A DNA stretch of 64,000 nucleotides from Streptomyces sp. NRRL F-6131 (GCA_000719695.1 JOHN01000003.1:124001-188000), one strand, 5' to 3'. Numbered from the stretch's first letter, positions 9,516-17,329 are shown. Made by a program: numbers and translations. The notes: a model not told the origin generated them from the sequence alone.

Positions 9516-9632
9516 GGACGGTCCTCCCGACCTGGTCGCCGTGCTCCATGGTCGCCCGGGCCCCGCCCCGCCGCATCCGGGCCGCGGGGTGTGCGGCGGC
9601 ACGGGCCGCGGGGTGCACGGGAGCCGCGGGGC

Positions 9633-11195
9633 TCAGCGCCCGGCGCGGCCGTTCAGGAGCGCGAGGGTCATCCCGCCCAGCGGCGTCACCTGCTCCGGCG
9701 GGCCGAACCGGGCCCGCAGGGCGGCGGCCTCGTCGGCGGGCACCTCGGCCAGCGGATCGGCGGTGTCGCCCAGCACGACCAGCCAGGTCCGGCCCCCCGC
9801 TCCGGTGCAGCTCGCGGGGTCCTGGCACGGCACCGGGAAGAGGTCCCCGGCCGGGACGGCCCCGCTCTCCACGAACAGCGGGTACGGCCGCACCCCGTCC
9901 GGCAGGTAGTAGGAGACGCCCGGGCCGACCATCGACCAGGCCTGCTGGCCGATCGGCACGGCCAGCCCGTCCCCGGGCCGGTAGCCGGCCGCGATCAGCC
10001 GGGCCACCTCGCGGTACGGCTCCTTCGACTGGGCGTGCGACCCCGGGTAGCGGACCAGCGACTGCCGGGGCATCGCCGCCACCCCGGTCACCGCGACCAC
10101 ACCGACGGCGAGCAGCAGCCCCGCCACCCGCAGCTCCGGCCTGGTCCGGCCGGGCCGGGCCGCCGCCGTCACCGCCGCGTAGACCGCACCGACCCCGCAG
10201 CCGGCCAGCGCCGCCCAGGCGGGCACCGTGAACAGCAGGTACCGGTCCAGGAAGTACGAGGTGGGGCCCTGGGAGATCAGCCAGACCGCCAGCACCGGCA
10301 GCACCGCGAGCAGCAGCAGTCGCAGCGCCGGGCCGCGCCGCCCGGGCAGCGCCAGGGCCAGCAGCGCCAGCACCAGGAAGACGTGGAACACCCGGACCGA
10401 GCCGAACAGCGGCTCGCCGAAGTGCCACAGCTGGTCCGCGGTCGGTCGGCCGAGCCAGCCCAGCTGCCGCTCCGACTGCCGGTGGCCGAGGAACGCGACC
10501 GGCAGCACCGCGACCACCAGGGCGGCGCCCACCAGCGCGAGCCGACCGAGCAGCCGCCGCCGGGCCGGACCGGCCGTCCGCCACAGGTACGGCGCGACCA
10601 GCGCCGCCTGGCCGACCACGCTGCTCAGGGAGACCAGGTGCGCCGAGCCGGCCACCGCCATCGCCAGGCCGTACGGCACCCACCGCCGAAGCGTCGGCTC
10701 GTCCAGCGCACGCAGCAGGAACCAGGTCGCCGCCGCGACGGCGCAGGTCACCAGCGCGTACGAGCGGGCCTCCTGCGCGTAGCGGGAGACCAGCGGCACC
10801 GTCGCGAAGAGCAGCCCGGCGCAGACGCCCGCGACCCGGCCGCCGAACAGTCGCGCGGCGGTCAGCGAGGTGAACGCGGCCGCGGCCGCCATCGCCAGCA
10901 CCGACGGCAGCCGCAGCGCGGTCGCCGAGTCGCCGAACAGGGCCGTCCAGCTGTGCAGCAGGATGTAGTAGGCGCCGTTGCTGGCGTCTATGTGCCCCAG
11001 CATCCGCAGCAGTTCGACGAGCGGCCTGGTGGCCGCGGTCCAGCTCGCCACCTCGTCCCGCCACAGGGTGGGCGTCCCGAGCCGGTACCCGCCGACCACC
11101 AGCATGACCAGCGCCGGGGCGATCCAGGTCACCGGCCCGGCCACCTGCCACGCCCGGCGGACGGGTTCCTGGTACCACCGGTCGTCCGACGCCAT
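9633..11195 (-). CDS. GT-C fold glycosyltransferase (family 39/PMT-like)
   Basis: Polytopic membrane protein of 520 residues with about ten hydrophobic segments. The first extracellular loop carries LWRDEVASW at about residues 44-52, the acidic loop motif typical of polyprenyl-phosphate-sugar-dependent GT-C enzymes. The segment YAQEARSYAL (about 150) is shared with the ArnT/PMT-like group of Streptomyces. The C-terminal 140 residues form a soluble domain with paired cysteines (PVPCQDPASC). The donor is presumably a polyprenyl-phosphate sugar; the acceptor is unknown. The ATG at 11195 is preceded by a GGGGTGG-type site. Probably co-transcribed with the YihY gene. Confidence 0.82.
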   Translation of the reverse strand: MASDDRWYQEPVRRAWQVAGPVTWIAPALVMLVVGGYRLGTPTLWRDEVASWTAATRPLVELLRMLGHIDASNGAYYILLHSWTALFGDSATALRLPSVLAMAAAAAFTSLTAARLFGGRVAGVCAGLLFATVPLVSRYAQEARSYALVTCAVAAATWFLLRALDEPTLRRWVPYGLAMAVAGSAHLVSLSSVVGQAALVAPYLWRTAGPARRRLLGRLALVGAALVVAVLPVAFLGHRQSERQLGWLGRPTADQLWHFGEPLFGSVRVFHVFLVLALLALALPGRRGPALRLLLLAVLPVLAVWLISQGPTSYFLDRYLLFTVPAWAALAGCGVGAVYAAVTAAARPGRTRPELRVAGLLLAVGVVAVTGVAAMPRQSLVRYPGSHAQSKEPYREVARLIAAGYRPGDGLAVPIGQQAWSMVGPGVSYYLPDGVRPYPLFVESGAVPAGDLFPVPCQDPASCTGAGGRTWLVVLGDTADPLAEVPADEAAALRARFGPPEQVTPLGGMTLALLNGRAGR

Positions 11196-11368
11196 CTGCC
11201 ACCCCTGCCGTGCTTCTCCGACGGCCGGCCGCAGGGCCGCCCCGCCGAGGTCCGTCCGTCCAGGCTAACCAGGCCGTCCGCCGGTGGCCCGGTCGCCCCC
11301 GGCCGACTTGATCACCCGTCGGCCCGCCCACCCCCCGCGGTCCCGCCCGAGCCTCCCCACCGATCCGC

Positions 11369-11374
11369 TAGGCT
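11369..11374 (+). promoter_or_regulatory. -10 box (TAGGCT) of tRNA-Arg
   Basis: TAGGCT lies 16 nt before the mature tRNA 5' end; the same hexamer recurs before several genes in this window. Confidence 0.5.
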
Positions 11375-11390
11375 GTCTGCGGTCGTCCCC

Positions 11391-11463
11391 GCCTCAGTAG
11401 CTCAGGGGATAGAGCACGGCTCTCCTAAAGCCGGTGTCGCAGGTTCGAATCCTGCCTGGGGCA
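11391..11463 (+). tRNA. tRNA-Arg (anticodon CCT)
   Basis: Full cloverleaf. The acceptor stem GCCTCAG/CTGGGGC has one G-U pair, the D-stem is GCTC/GAGC, and the anticodon stem CGGCT/AGCCG encloses loop CTCCTAA with anticodon CCT at 11424-11426, reading AGG. The T-arm is GCAGG-TTCGAAT-CCTGC. The CCA end is not encoded. AGG is a rare codon in such genomes. A terminator hairpin follows; no integrase or duplicated tRNA end was seen nearby. Confidence 0.97.
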
Positions 11464-11480
11464 CACGATGGCAGTGAAGC

Positions 11481-11521
11481 GCGGCCCGGGTCGGCGAGAT
11501 CATCTCGCCGACCCGGGCCGC
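11481..11521. terminator. Bidirectional terminator hairpin
   Basis: Perfect 19-bp inverted repeat (11481-11499 with 11503-11521), 3-nt loop, serving tRNA-Arg (+) and the PAP2 gene (-). Confidence 0.85.
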
Positions 11522-11569
11522 GGTCGTTCGCGCGGGAGACCGGCCCGGGGGAGCGCGTCGGCGGTGGCG

Positions 11570-12427
11570 TCAGCGCAGGAGCCCGTCGGGGTGGTCGGCG
11601 ATCGGGTCGCCGACGGAGCCGGGACGGTCGACCGGACCGACCGGGTCGGCGAGGTCGGCGGGGTCCGTGTCGCGGGGCGGGCGGTCGGCGGAGACCAGGA
11701 CGCGCTGGACCCGGGGGCGGGTGCGCCAGTCCACCCGGCGGAAGTCGCGGGCGAGGGCGCCGGGCCGGGCGAGTTCCACGATGACGGTCACGGCGCCGAG
11801 GACGATGCCGGCGGCGAGCCAGCCGCCCAGGACGTCGCTGGGCCAGTGCACGCCGAGGAAGACCCGGGAGGAGCCGATCGCGAGGACGGTGAGTCCGGCG
11901 ATCGAGCAGGCGGTGATCCGGCCGGCGCGGCGGGCCCGCGGCCAGAGCAGGCCGACCAGGACGGCGCAGGTGATCGCGGAGGCCATCGCGTGTCCGGAGG
12001 GGAGGGCCAGACCACCGGCGTGCGAGACGGGGTCGGAGAAGTACGGGCGGTGACGGCCGAAGGAGAGCTTCAGGATCCATTGGCCGCCCCAGCCGACCAG
12101 GGTCTGGGCGGCCACCCAGCCGGCCAGCGTCCGGGCGCCGATCAGCCAGAGCCAGAGGGTGACCGCCGCGAGCACGCTGCGCATGGTGATCGTCCCGCCG
12201 ATGTCGGAGAACATCTGGACCGACGCGGTCCACACGGTGTGATCGGTCGCGTAGCGGTGCAGGTCCTCGGTCAGCGCGCGGTCGAACCGGGCGAGCGGGC
12301 CCCAGCCGGTCTGCACCAGGGCCGCGAGGACGGCGAACAGCCCGGCGCAACAGACCGCGAGCGCCGCGTGCCGGAGCAGGTGGCGATCACGCGGGGTGAT
12401 GGTGGGCGAGCTGTTGGTCAGGTGCAT
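11570..12427 (-). CDS. PAP2-superfamily phosphatase
   Basis: Membrane-bound type 2 phosphatidic acid phosphatase-like enzyme, 285 residues, about six membrane segments. All three signature motifs are visible: KLSFGRHRP (about 119-127), LPSGHAM (about 141-147) and SRVFLGVHWPSD (about 188-199). Enzymes of this type dephosphorylate phosphatidate, undecaprenyl diphosphate or similar lipids on the outer membrane face; the substrate here is undetermined. The ATG at 12427 is preceded by GGAAGGTGA. The C-terminal 60 residues are hydrophilic and Asp/Pro-rich. Convergent with tRNA-Arg and divergent from hrdD. Confidence 0.9.
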   Translation of the reverse strand: MHLTNSSPTITPRDRHLLRHAALAVCCAGLFAVLAALVQTGWGPLARFDRALTEDLHRYATDHTVWTASVQMFSDIGGTITMRSVLAAVTLWLWLIGARTLAGWVAAQTLVGWGGQWILKLSFGRHRPYFSDPVSHAGGLALPSGHAMASAITCAVLVGLLWPRARRAGRITACSIAGLTVLAIGSSRVFLGVHWPSDVLGGWLAAGIVLGAVTVIVELARPGALARDFRRVDWRTRPRVQRVLVSADRPPRDTDPADLADPVGPVDRPGSVGDPIADHPDGLLR

Positions 12428-12825
12428 GGCTGTCACCTTCCCAGCCGCCTGTGCCGATCGCCCGCTGCGGCGATAGCGATTTGGCATCTTTTGTGCGGAG
12501 AACCTGCGTGCGCCGGGGTGTGGGCGCCGGCCCGCGCGGGAACGCGGGTGGCGCCGTTGTGGTTGTGGCGGAGAGAGCCCGCGCGCGGGGGCGCGCCGCA
12601 ACGCTCCCGAAGGCGTACCTCATGTGCCGGGCCGGTCACCCTGCGTTCGGAACCCGGGTGAAAATCGGCAGGATACTGCATCGCCGGAAGAATCTGAGCG
12701 ACTTGGGAATGTTGTCCGGAATCTGTTCGTTGGATCGTTACGTGTGAGCCCCGCGGGGCCCGCACTTCCTTGCCCTCCCGGGGCAGGCAGCCAGGACCTC
12801 GGCAACACCAGCAAAGGGAGCAAGC
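12428..12825. other. Divergent regulatory region PAP2/hrdD
   Basis: 398 nt without a gene. It holds the SigR-type promoter of hrdD (12706-12731). A further GGAAC at about 12651 could belong to a second ECF-type promoter, but no partner box is clear. Confidence 0.6.
12706..12731 (+). promoter_or_regulatory. SigR-type promoter of hrdD
   Basis: GGAAT at 12706-12710, exactly 18 nt, then GTT at 12729-12731: the consensus for the thiol-oxidative-stress sigma factor SigR. It lies 95 nt before the hrdD start. As I recall, hrdD of S. coelicolor is a SigR target, which supports the call; no experiment is visible here. Confidence 0.65.
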
Positions 12826-13797
12826 ATGGCCACCCGTGCCGTCGTTCGCGACAGGGCCGACCGGACTCGCGCGGCCCGCCCGACCAACCTCGAGGCCGAC
12901 CGTGACCTGGTCGGCATGTACCTCGACGAGATCGCCAGGACGCCCCTGCTCGATGCCGCCGAGGAGGTCGAGCTCTCCCTGCGGATCGAGGCCGGCGTGT
13001 ACGCCCAGCATCTGTTGGAGGAGGGCAGCCTCCCCGAGGGCGTGCGACGGGAGGAGCTGGAGGCGATAGCCGAGGACGCCGAGCGCGCCAAGGACGTCTT
13101 CATCCGGTCGAACCTCCGTCTCGTGGTCGCCGTCGCCCGGCGTTACCCCCGCAGCGGCCTGCCGCTGCTGGACCTCATCCAGGAGGGCAACGCGGGCCTG
13201 GTCCGCGCGGTGGAGAAGTTCGACTACGCCAAGGGCTTCAAGTTCTCCACCTATGCGACGTGGTGGATCCGCCAGGCGATCACCCGGTCCATCGCCGACC
13301 AGTCGCGCACCATCCGGCTGCCCGTCCACCTGGTCGAGGAGCTCGGACGGATCCGGCGGGTCCAGCGGGAGAAGTCGAAGGAGCTGGGCCGGGAGCCCGA
13401 GCCGGCCGAGATCGCGGCCGAGCTGGACACCACCGAGACCCGGATCAAGGACGTGCTGGACTGGGCGCGGGACCCGGTCAGCCTGAACATGTCGGTCGAC
13501 GACGAGGGCGAGACCCAGTTCGGCGACCTGGTGGAGGACACCGGGGCGACCTCCCCGGAGGACGCCGTGATGGTCATGCTCCGCCGTGAGGAGCTGGACG
13601 GTCTGATCGGGCGGCTGGACGACCGGACGGCGTCGATCATCCGCTCGCGGTACGGCATGGAGGACGGCCGCGAGCGCACCCTGACCGAGGTGGGCAAGCA
13701 GCACGGGCTGACCCGTGAGCGGATCCGCCAGATCGAGAAGCACGCGTTGGCCGAGCTGAAGAAGATCGCCGACCACGCGGGCTTCGAGGCCGCGTGA
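12826..13797 (+). CDS. hrdD: Group 2 sigma-70 factor, HrdD-type
   Basis: Primary-like RNA polymerase sigma factor, 323 residues, lacking the long N-terminal region 1 of HrdB. Region 1.2 (DLVGMYLDEIARTPLL, about 26-41), region 2 (DVFIRSNLRLVVAVARRYP; FSTYATWWIRQAITR with the -10 recognition helix), region 3 (RLPVHLVEELGRIRR) and region 4.2 (LTEVGKQHGLTRERIRQIE) are complete. The MATRAV N-terminus and overall length match HrdD rather than HrdA or HrdC. The ATG has AAGGGAG 8 nt upstream. A SigR-type promoter precedes it and a strong hairpin follows, so it is probably monocistronic and oxidative-stress inducible. HrdD is dispensable in S. coelicolor. Confidence 0.9.
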   Translation: MATRAVVRDRADRTRAARPTNLEADRDLVGMYLDEIARTPLLDAAEEVELSLRIEAGVYAQHLLEEGSLPEGVRREELEAIAEDAERAKDVFIRSNLRLVVAVARRYPRSGLPLLDLIQEGNAGLVRAVEKFDYAKGFKFSTYATWWIRQAITRSIADQSRTIRLPVHLVEELGRIRRVQREKSKELGREPEPAEIAAELDTTETRIKDVLDWARDPVSLNMSVDDEGETQFGDLVEDTGATSPEDAVMVMLRREELDGLIGRLDDRTASIIRSRYGMEDGRERTLTEVGKQHGLTRERIRQIEKHALAELKKIADHAGFEAA

Positions 13798-13846
13798 CGC
13801 GGGTGTGAGGGACGACGTCGGCCTGGTGCGGGGGGCGGATGTCGGC

Positions 13847-13886
13847 CGGTGGGCCCGGTGCGGAGCGTTCCGCGCCGGGCCCACCG
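13847..13886 (+). terminator. Terminator of hrdD
   Basis: 18-bp inverted repeat (13847-13864 with 13869-13886) containing one G-U pair, with tetraloop GCGT. Confidence 0.7.
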
Positions 13887-13902
13887 GCGTCCCGGGGCCT
13901 TC

Positions 13903-13908
13903 TAGGCT
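13903..13908 (+). promoter_or_regulatory. -10 box (TAGGCT)
   Basis: TAGGCT directly after the hrdD terminator and about 80 nt before the small gene at 13991, so that gene probably has its own promoter. Confidence 0.45.
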
Positions 13909-13990
13909 GGTGGGCAGGGGCGGGGCACGGCGGACAACGGCCGGGCACGGCGGTGGACGGCGGAGAACGGCGAGAGCGGTGGAGGACAGG

Positions 13991-14260
13991 ATGGCGAAGG
14001 ACAGGGCGGACGACGAGCCGACGGCGCGGAGGGCACGGCCGCCGCAGGCGGAGCGGGCAGAGCAGGTGGAGCAGGTGGAGCCCGGGGCGTCGGCGTCGGC
14101 GTCGGCGGCCAAGGCCCGGTTGATCTTCGGGGACCCGCTGGAGCGGCAGTCCCGCGACGACACCGACGCCGGCTGGGGTGACCGCCCCGGGGCCGGGGAG
14201 AGCGGTGGACGGGGGCTGGACTGGTACCTGAGCCAGCGCCCGCCGCACCACGGGGACTGA
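13991..14260 (+). CDS. Small conserved hypothetical protein
   Basis: An 89-residue hydrophilic protein I cannot assign to a named family. The ATG at 13991 has GGAGG 5 nt upstream, deciding the start against longer in-frame versions. The N-terminal half is charged, with an EQVEQVEP repeat and an Ala/Ser run; the C-terminal half (LIFGDPLERQSRDDTDAGWG and LDWYLSQRPPHH) looks like the conserved part, and I recall similar short actinomycete proteins without a function. No membrane segment, signal peptide or metal motif. Convergent with mscL, with only 39 nt between them. Confidence 0.7.
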   Translation: MAKDRADDEPTARRARPPQAERAEQVEQVEPGASASASAAKARLIFGDPLERQSRDDTDAGWGDRPGAGESGGRGLDWYLSQRPPHHGD

Positions 14261-14299
14261 CGAGGGCCGGCGAGGCGGCGGCCCGGGGCGCGGTGGGGC

Positions 14300-14719
14300 T
14301 CAGCGTGCCGTGGTGACCAGGGCGTCGCGGATCTCGGTGAGCAGCAGGACCTCCTTGGCCTCGGCCTCCGCCTGCACCTCGGCCAGGGTCTTGCGCCGGG
14401 CGGTGAACCTGGTCATCGGCAGGATGAGGCAGAAGTAGACGACGGCGGCGGTGATCAGGAACTGCAGGGCCGCGCTCAGCACGCTGCCCCAGAGGATGGG
14501 GATCCCGGACGTGACCTCCCCGGTGGCGGTCACCTCGCAGGGCCCCTTGAGGCAGGAGCGGTAGGACGCGAGGTCCTTGGCCCCGAACGCGCCGACGATC
14601 GGATTGATCACGCCTTTGACGAAGGCGTTGACGATGTTGGTGAAGGCCGCGCCGATGACCACGGCGACGGCGAGTTCGACGACGTTTCCGCGCAGCAGGA
14701 ATTCCTTGAAGCCCTTCAT
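14300..14719 (-). CDS. mscL: Large-conductance mechanosensitive channel MscL
   Basis: Homopentameric channel that opens under membrane tension and releases solutes on hypo-osmotic shock. 139 residues, normal for the family. The N-terminal amphipathic helix MKGFKEFLLRGNVVELAVAV and TM1 with the AAFTNIVNAFVKGVINP gate region are typical; TM2 spans about 80-100, followed by a C-terminal charged helix bundle. The periplasmic loop has two cysteines (SCLKGPC, about 54-60), which could form a disulfide. The ATG at 14719 lacks an obvious Shine-Dalgarno. Downstream of a shortened membrane-protein gene on the same strand, 30 nt apart. Confidence 0.95.
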   Translation of the reverse strand: MKGFKEFLLRGNVVELAVAVVIGAAFTNIVNAFVKGVINPIVGAFGAKDLASYRSCLKGPCEVTATGEVTSGIPILWGSVLSAALQFLITAAVVYFCLILPMTRFTARRKTLAEVQAEAEAKEVLLLTEIRDALVTTAR

Positions 14720-14749
14720 GCCGCGCTGAACGACGAAGTCGTCCGCCGG

Positions 14750-15049
14750 TTACGGGTGATTTCCTCCCCCCTCCGACGGACAACCCGTTCGGCCGAGCGG
14801 TGGCGCCGCCCCCGGCGCCGGCGGGTCCGCCCAGGCCGGTCCGAGGGCGAGCGCGGCCGCCATGGCGAGGAGCAGCACGGCCGGCACCCGCGGGCGGGAC
14901 CTCAGCATCTGTCGGAGCCGTGCGCGCGGGCCGGACCGGCCCCCGATCGGCGGGAACGGCGGCACCGGCCGCCGGGGCGGAACGCTCGGCGCGGGGAGCG
15001 GCGGGATCGGCAGCGGACGGGGGGACAGGGCGGGCGAACCGGTACGCAC
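14750..15049 (-). CDS. Short proline-rich membrane protein, possible SAF-protein remnant
   Basis: 99 residues from a GTG at 15049 with GGAGGT 5 nt upstream, a convincing initiation region. The sequence is Pro-rich (LSPRPLPIPPLPAPSVPP), then a basic patch (RARLRQMLRSRPR), then one hydrophobic segment (VPAVLLLAMAAALALG, about 64-79), and it stops 20 residues later. From memory, many streptomycetes carry a roughly 200-residue SAF/CpaB-like protein in this position beside mscL, beginning with the same Pro-rich, basic, membrane-helix layout; here the extracellular SAF domain would be missing. It may be a truncated remnant or a small membrane protein in its own right. Confidence 0.45.
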   Translation of the reverse strand: MRTGSPALSPRPLPIPPLPAPSVPPRRPVPPFPPIGGRSGPRARLRQMLRSRPRVPAVLLLAMAAALALGPAWADPPAPGAAPPLGRTGCPSEGGGNHP

Positions 15050-15239
15050 GGGCACCTCCACGGTCGGACTCCGGGCTTGCGGTGCCCACTCTGGGCCGCC
15101 CGCCGGTCCGCCGGAACCGTGTTTCCCGAGCCTGTGGAAAACCCGGGGCTGTGGACGGAGAGGCTCACCCGGGAGGGTGGGCCGACCGGCCCGCCGTTGA
15201 CGTCGCGGCCTGCGCCGGGCCGTCCCCGGGCATGCGAAA

Positions 15240-15276
15240 GGCCCGCCCCACCCGTGGAGAACGGGAACGGCGGGCC
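15240..15276 (-). terminator. Terminator of fmdB
   Basis: Two-tier hairpin: 8-bp outer stem (15240-15247 with 15269-15276) and 5-bp inner stem (15251-15255 with 15261-15265), 35 nt past the fmdB stop. Confidence 0.55.
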
Positions 15277-15311
15277 GTCCGAAGGACCTGGTGCCGGGGC
15301 CCGGCCGAAGG

Positions 15312-15629
15312 TCAGCCGGCCGCCGGAGCGGGGCTCGCGGCAGGGGCCGAAGCGCCCGAGGAACCCGACGAGGACGAGCTCGACGAGGAGGTCGAGGACG
15401 ACGTCGTCGACGAGGACGACGACGAGCCCGAGCCCACCGAGCTGCTGGAGGAGGAACGGCTGTCGGTCCGGTAGAAGCCGGAGCCCTTGAACACGACACC
15501 CACTGCCGAGAAGACCTTGCGGAGCCGTCCCTGGCAGTCGGGGCACGTGGTCAGCGGCTCGTCGGTGAACTTCTGCACCGCCTCCAGGCCGTTGCCGCAC
15601 TCGGTGCACTGGTACTGGTACGTGGGCAC
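15312..15629 (-). CDS. FmdB-family zinc-ribbon protein with Ser-rich tail
   Basis: 105 residues. The N-terminal 55 form a single zinc ribbon of the FmdB/CxxC_CxxC family (MPTYQYQCTECG start, then CPDC near residue 32). The family includes a putative regulator of formamidase genes, but most members have no known function. The rest is a low-complexity tail of about 35 serines with Gly/Ala/Pro, much longer than the ribbon needs. The GTG at 15629 has AGGAGG 7 nt upstream. The leader carries a SigR-type promoter and a CIRCE-like operator, suggesting control by thiol stress and by HrcA/heat shock. A role in proteostasis is inference from regulation only. Confidence 0.85.
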   Translation of the reverse strand: MPTYQYQCTECGNGLEAVQKFTDEPLTTCPDCQGRLRKVFSAVGVVFKGSGFYRTDSRSSSSSSVGSGSSSSSSTTSSSTSSSSSSSSGSSGASAPAASPAPAAG

Positions 15630-15640
15630 TTGTCTTCCTC

Positions 15641-15667
15641 CTGGCACTCTCGCCTGATGAGTGCTAA
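15641..15667. promoter_or_regulatory. CIRCE-like operator (HrcA site)
   Basis: On the plus strand CTGGCACTC (15641-15649), 9 nt, GAGTGCTAA (15659-15667). CIRCE is TTAGCACTC-N9-GAGTGCTAA, so 16 of 18 bases match with exact spacing. Its left edge touches the fmdB Shine-Dalgarno (15637-15642) and its right edge overlaps the GTT of the SigR-type promoter, a normal place for a CIRCE operator. Confidence 0.7.
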
Positions 15668-15691
15668 CGATGGTCAATGATGCGGCATTCC
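15666..15691 (-). promoter_or_regulatory. SigR-type promoter of fmdB
   Basis: Read on the minus strand: GGAAT (15691-15687), exactly 18 nt, GTT (15668-15666). Transcription should begin near 15658, inside the CIRCE-like element. Confidence 0.6.
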
Positions 15692-15856
15692 GATGGATCA
15701 GTCCAGCGACTCGAATGTGAGATGAGTCCGCCGTGACCCGTGCCCGACCGTGCCGCGCCTCCGCGCCGCCCCCGCGCCGCCTCCGGACCGCCCCCGGCGC
15801 GAGTCCGTCGACGGGCTGGTCGGCGGGCTGGTCGACGGGCCCGCGCCGAGCCGGCC

Positions 15857-17329
15857 TCAGCCCTTGGTCGCGCCCACCAGCCGGCCGGTCGCGCCCCGCT
15901 CCACCGAGCCGGCGACCACCGTGCTGCGCGTCCCCGCCGGCACCAGCAGCCCCCGCAGCGTGGTCAGCGCGACCAGGCCCAGCCCCGCGCCGACCACCGG
16001 CACCAGGAAGCCGACCGAGGGCCCCTGCGCGTCGATCAGTCGCCCGGCCGCCATCGCGCCCATCGCCAGGCCCAGGCCGATGGCACCGGTCAGCCAGGTG
16101 AAGGCCTCGGTCTTGGCACCGTCCTCGACCAGCGTCTCGACCAGGGTGTAGCCGCTGATCAGGGTCGGCGCGATGGCCAGACCGCAGACCAGCCCGGCGA
16201 CCGAGAGCGCGACCAGGTTCGGCATCGCCCACAGCGTGGAGCAGCCCAGCACCAGCAGGCCGTAGCTCATGACCATCCGCTGCTGCACCGACCGCCGCCA
16301 GGCGATCACGCCGTACAGCACGCCGGCCAGCATCGAACCGCCGGCGAAGATGCCGTACACGGTACCGGCGGCGCCGTGCTGCCCGACCGAGTCGGCGAAG
16401 GCGTTCACCGAGACCTGCAGGCCGCCGAAGACGGCGCCCACGCCGAGGAAGGTGCCGGCCAGCAGCCGGACGCCGGGCGAGGCGAGCGCGGAGGCCTGCC
16501 GGACGCCGGGCTCGCGCACCACCCGGGCGGGCGCGGTGCGCCGCTGGGCCGCGAAGGCCAGGCCGCCGACCAGGGTCAGCGCGGCTTCGGCGACCAGCCC
16601 GGTCGAGGGGTTGATCGAGGTGGCGACGGCGGCGGCCAGGATCGGGCCGATGACGAAGGTGAACTCGTCCGTCACGGACTCGAAGGCGAAGGCGGTGCCC
16701 ACCTTGGCGGCGGAGGAGGCGGAGGCGCCCTCGGCGGTGAAGGTGGAGATCCAGCGGGCGCGGACCATCGCGCCGATCTGCGGGACGCTCGCACCCGCCG
16801 GGGCCGCGGCCAGGAAGAGGCTCCAGGCGGGCGCGTGCCCGAGCGCGAGCGCGATCAGGGTGCCGACCGAGGCGGCGTGCACCAGGACGGTCGGCACGAG
16901 CACCGCGGCCTGGCCGTACCGGTCGGCGAGGCGCCCGGTCTGCGGGCCGATCAGCGCCTGGGCGACGGCGGCGACCGCCGCGACGGTGCTGGCGGTGCCG
17001 TAGGAGCCGTGGGTGTCCTTGACCAGCAGCAGGATGCCCATGCTGAGCATCGCGTAGGGCAGTCGCGCCACGAACGCGGGGGCCAGGAACGTCCAGGCGC
17101 CGGGTGTGCGCAGCAGGGTCCCGTAGCCGACCCGGGCGGGGGCGGCGGCGCTCGCGCTGTCCGCGGCGGCACCGGCACGACCGGCGTCCGTGCTGGAGCC
17201 GGTGCTCGTGCTGGAGCCGGTGCCCGTGCTGGAGCCGGCGTCCGGGGTGGCACCGGCGTGACCGGGGTTCCCGGCGGTGCCGGAGCTCTGGGCGTCCTCG
17301 ACGCTCTCGACCGTTCGGCGGGCCGTCAC
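15857..17329 (-). CDS. MFS transporter, 12 TM
   Basis: 490 residues from a GTG at 17329 with GGAAGGA 7 nt upstream. An N-terminal tail of about 65 residues is Ser/Gly/Thr/Ala-rich with hexapeptide repeats (GSSTGT type). Then come about twelve membrane segments, with the MFS loop motif GRLADRYGQ between TM2 and TM3. The sequence resembles the drug-efflux-like MFS proteins common in streptomycetes, but no substrate can be assigned. An in-frame ATG upstream (MPCRATRQQEG) is a less likely start. It lies 227 nt upstream of fmdB on the same strand. Confidence 0.8.
   Translation of the reverse strand: MTARRTVESVEDAQSSGTAGNPGHAGATPDAGSSTGTGSSTSTGSSTDAGRAGAAADSASAAAPARVGYGTLLRTPGAWTFLAPAFVARLPYAMLSMGILLLVKDTHGSYGTASTVAAVAAVAQALIGPQTGRLADRYGQAAVLVPTVLVHAASVGTLIALALGHAPAWSLFLAAAPAGASVPQIGAMVRARWISTFTAEGASASSAAKVGTAFAFESVTDEFTFVIGPILAAAVATSINPSTGLVAEAALTLVGGLAFAAQRRTAPARVVREPGVRQASALASPGVRLLAGTFLGVGAVFGGLQVSVNAFADSVGQHGAAGTVYGIFAGGSMLAGVLYGVIAWRRSVQQRMVMSYGLLVLGCSTLWAMPNLVALSVAGLVCGLAIAPTLISGYTLVETLVEDGAKTEAFTWLTGAIGLGLAMGAMAAGRLIDAQGPSVGFLVPVVGAGLGLVALTTLRGLLVPAGTRSTVVAGSVERGATGRLVGATKG
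17190..17243. repeat. Three 18-nt tandem repeats
   Basis: GTGCTGGAGCCGGTGCTC and two near-identical copies at 17190, 17208 and 17226. They encode the Gly-Ser-Ser-Thr hexapeptides in the cytoplasmic N-terminal tail of the MFS transporter. Confidence 0.85.

Noticed and set aside
5789..11331. Long minus-strand frames opposite the carboxypeptidase and running through the YihY/GT-C region in a wrong frame
   Set aside because: Shadow frames caused by G/C third positions; no start signals or motifs.
11391..11463. tRNA-Arg as an attachment site of an integrated element
   Set aside because: No integrase, excisionase or duplicated tRNA 3' end was seen on either side; neighbours are ordinary chromosomal genes.
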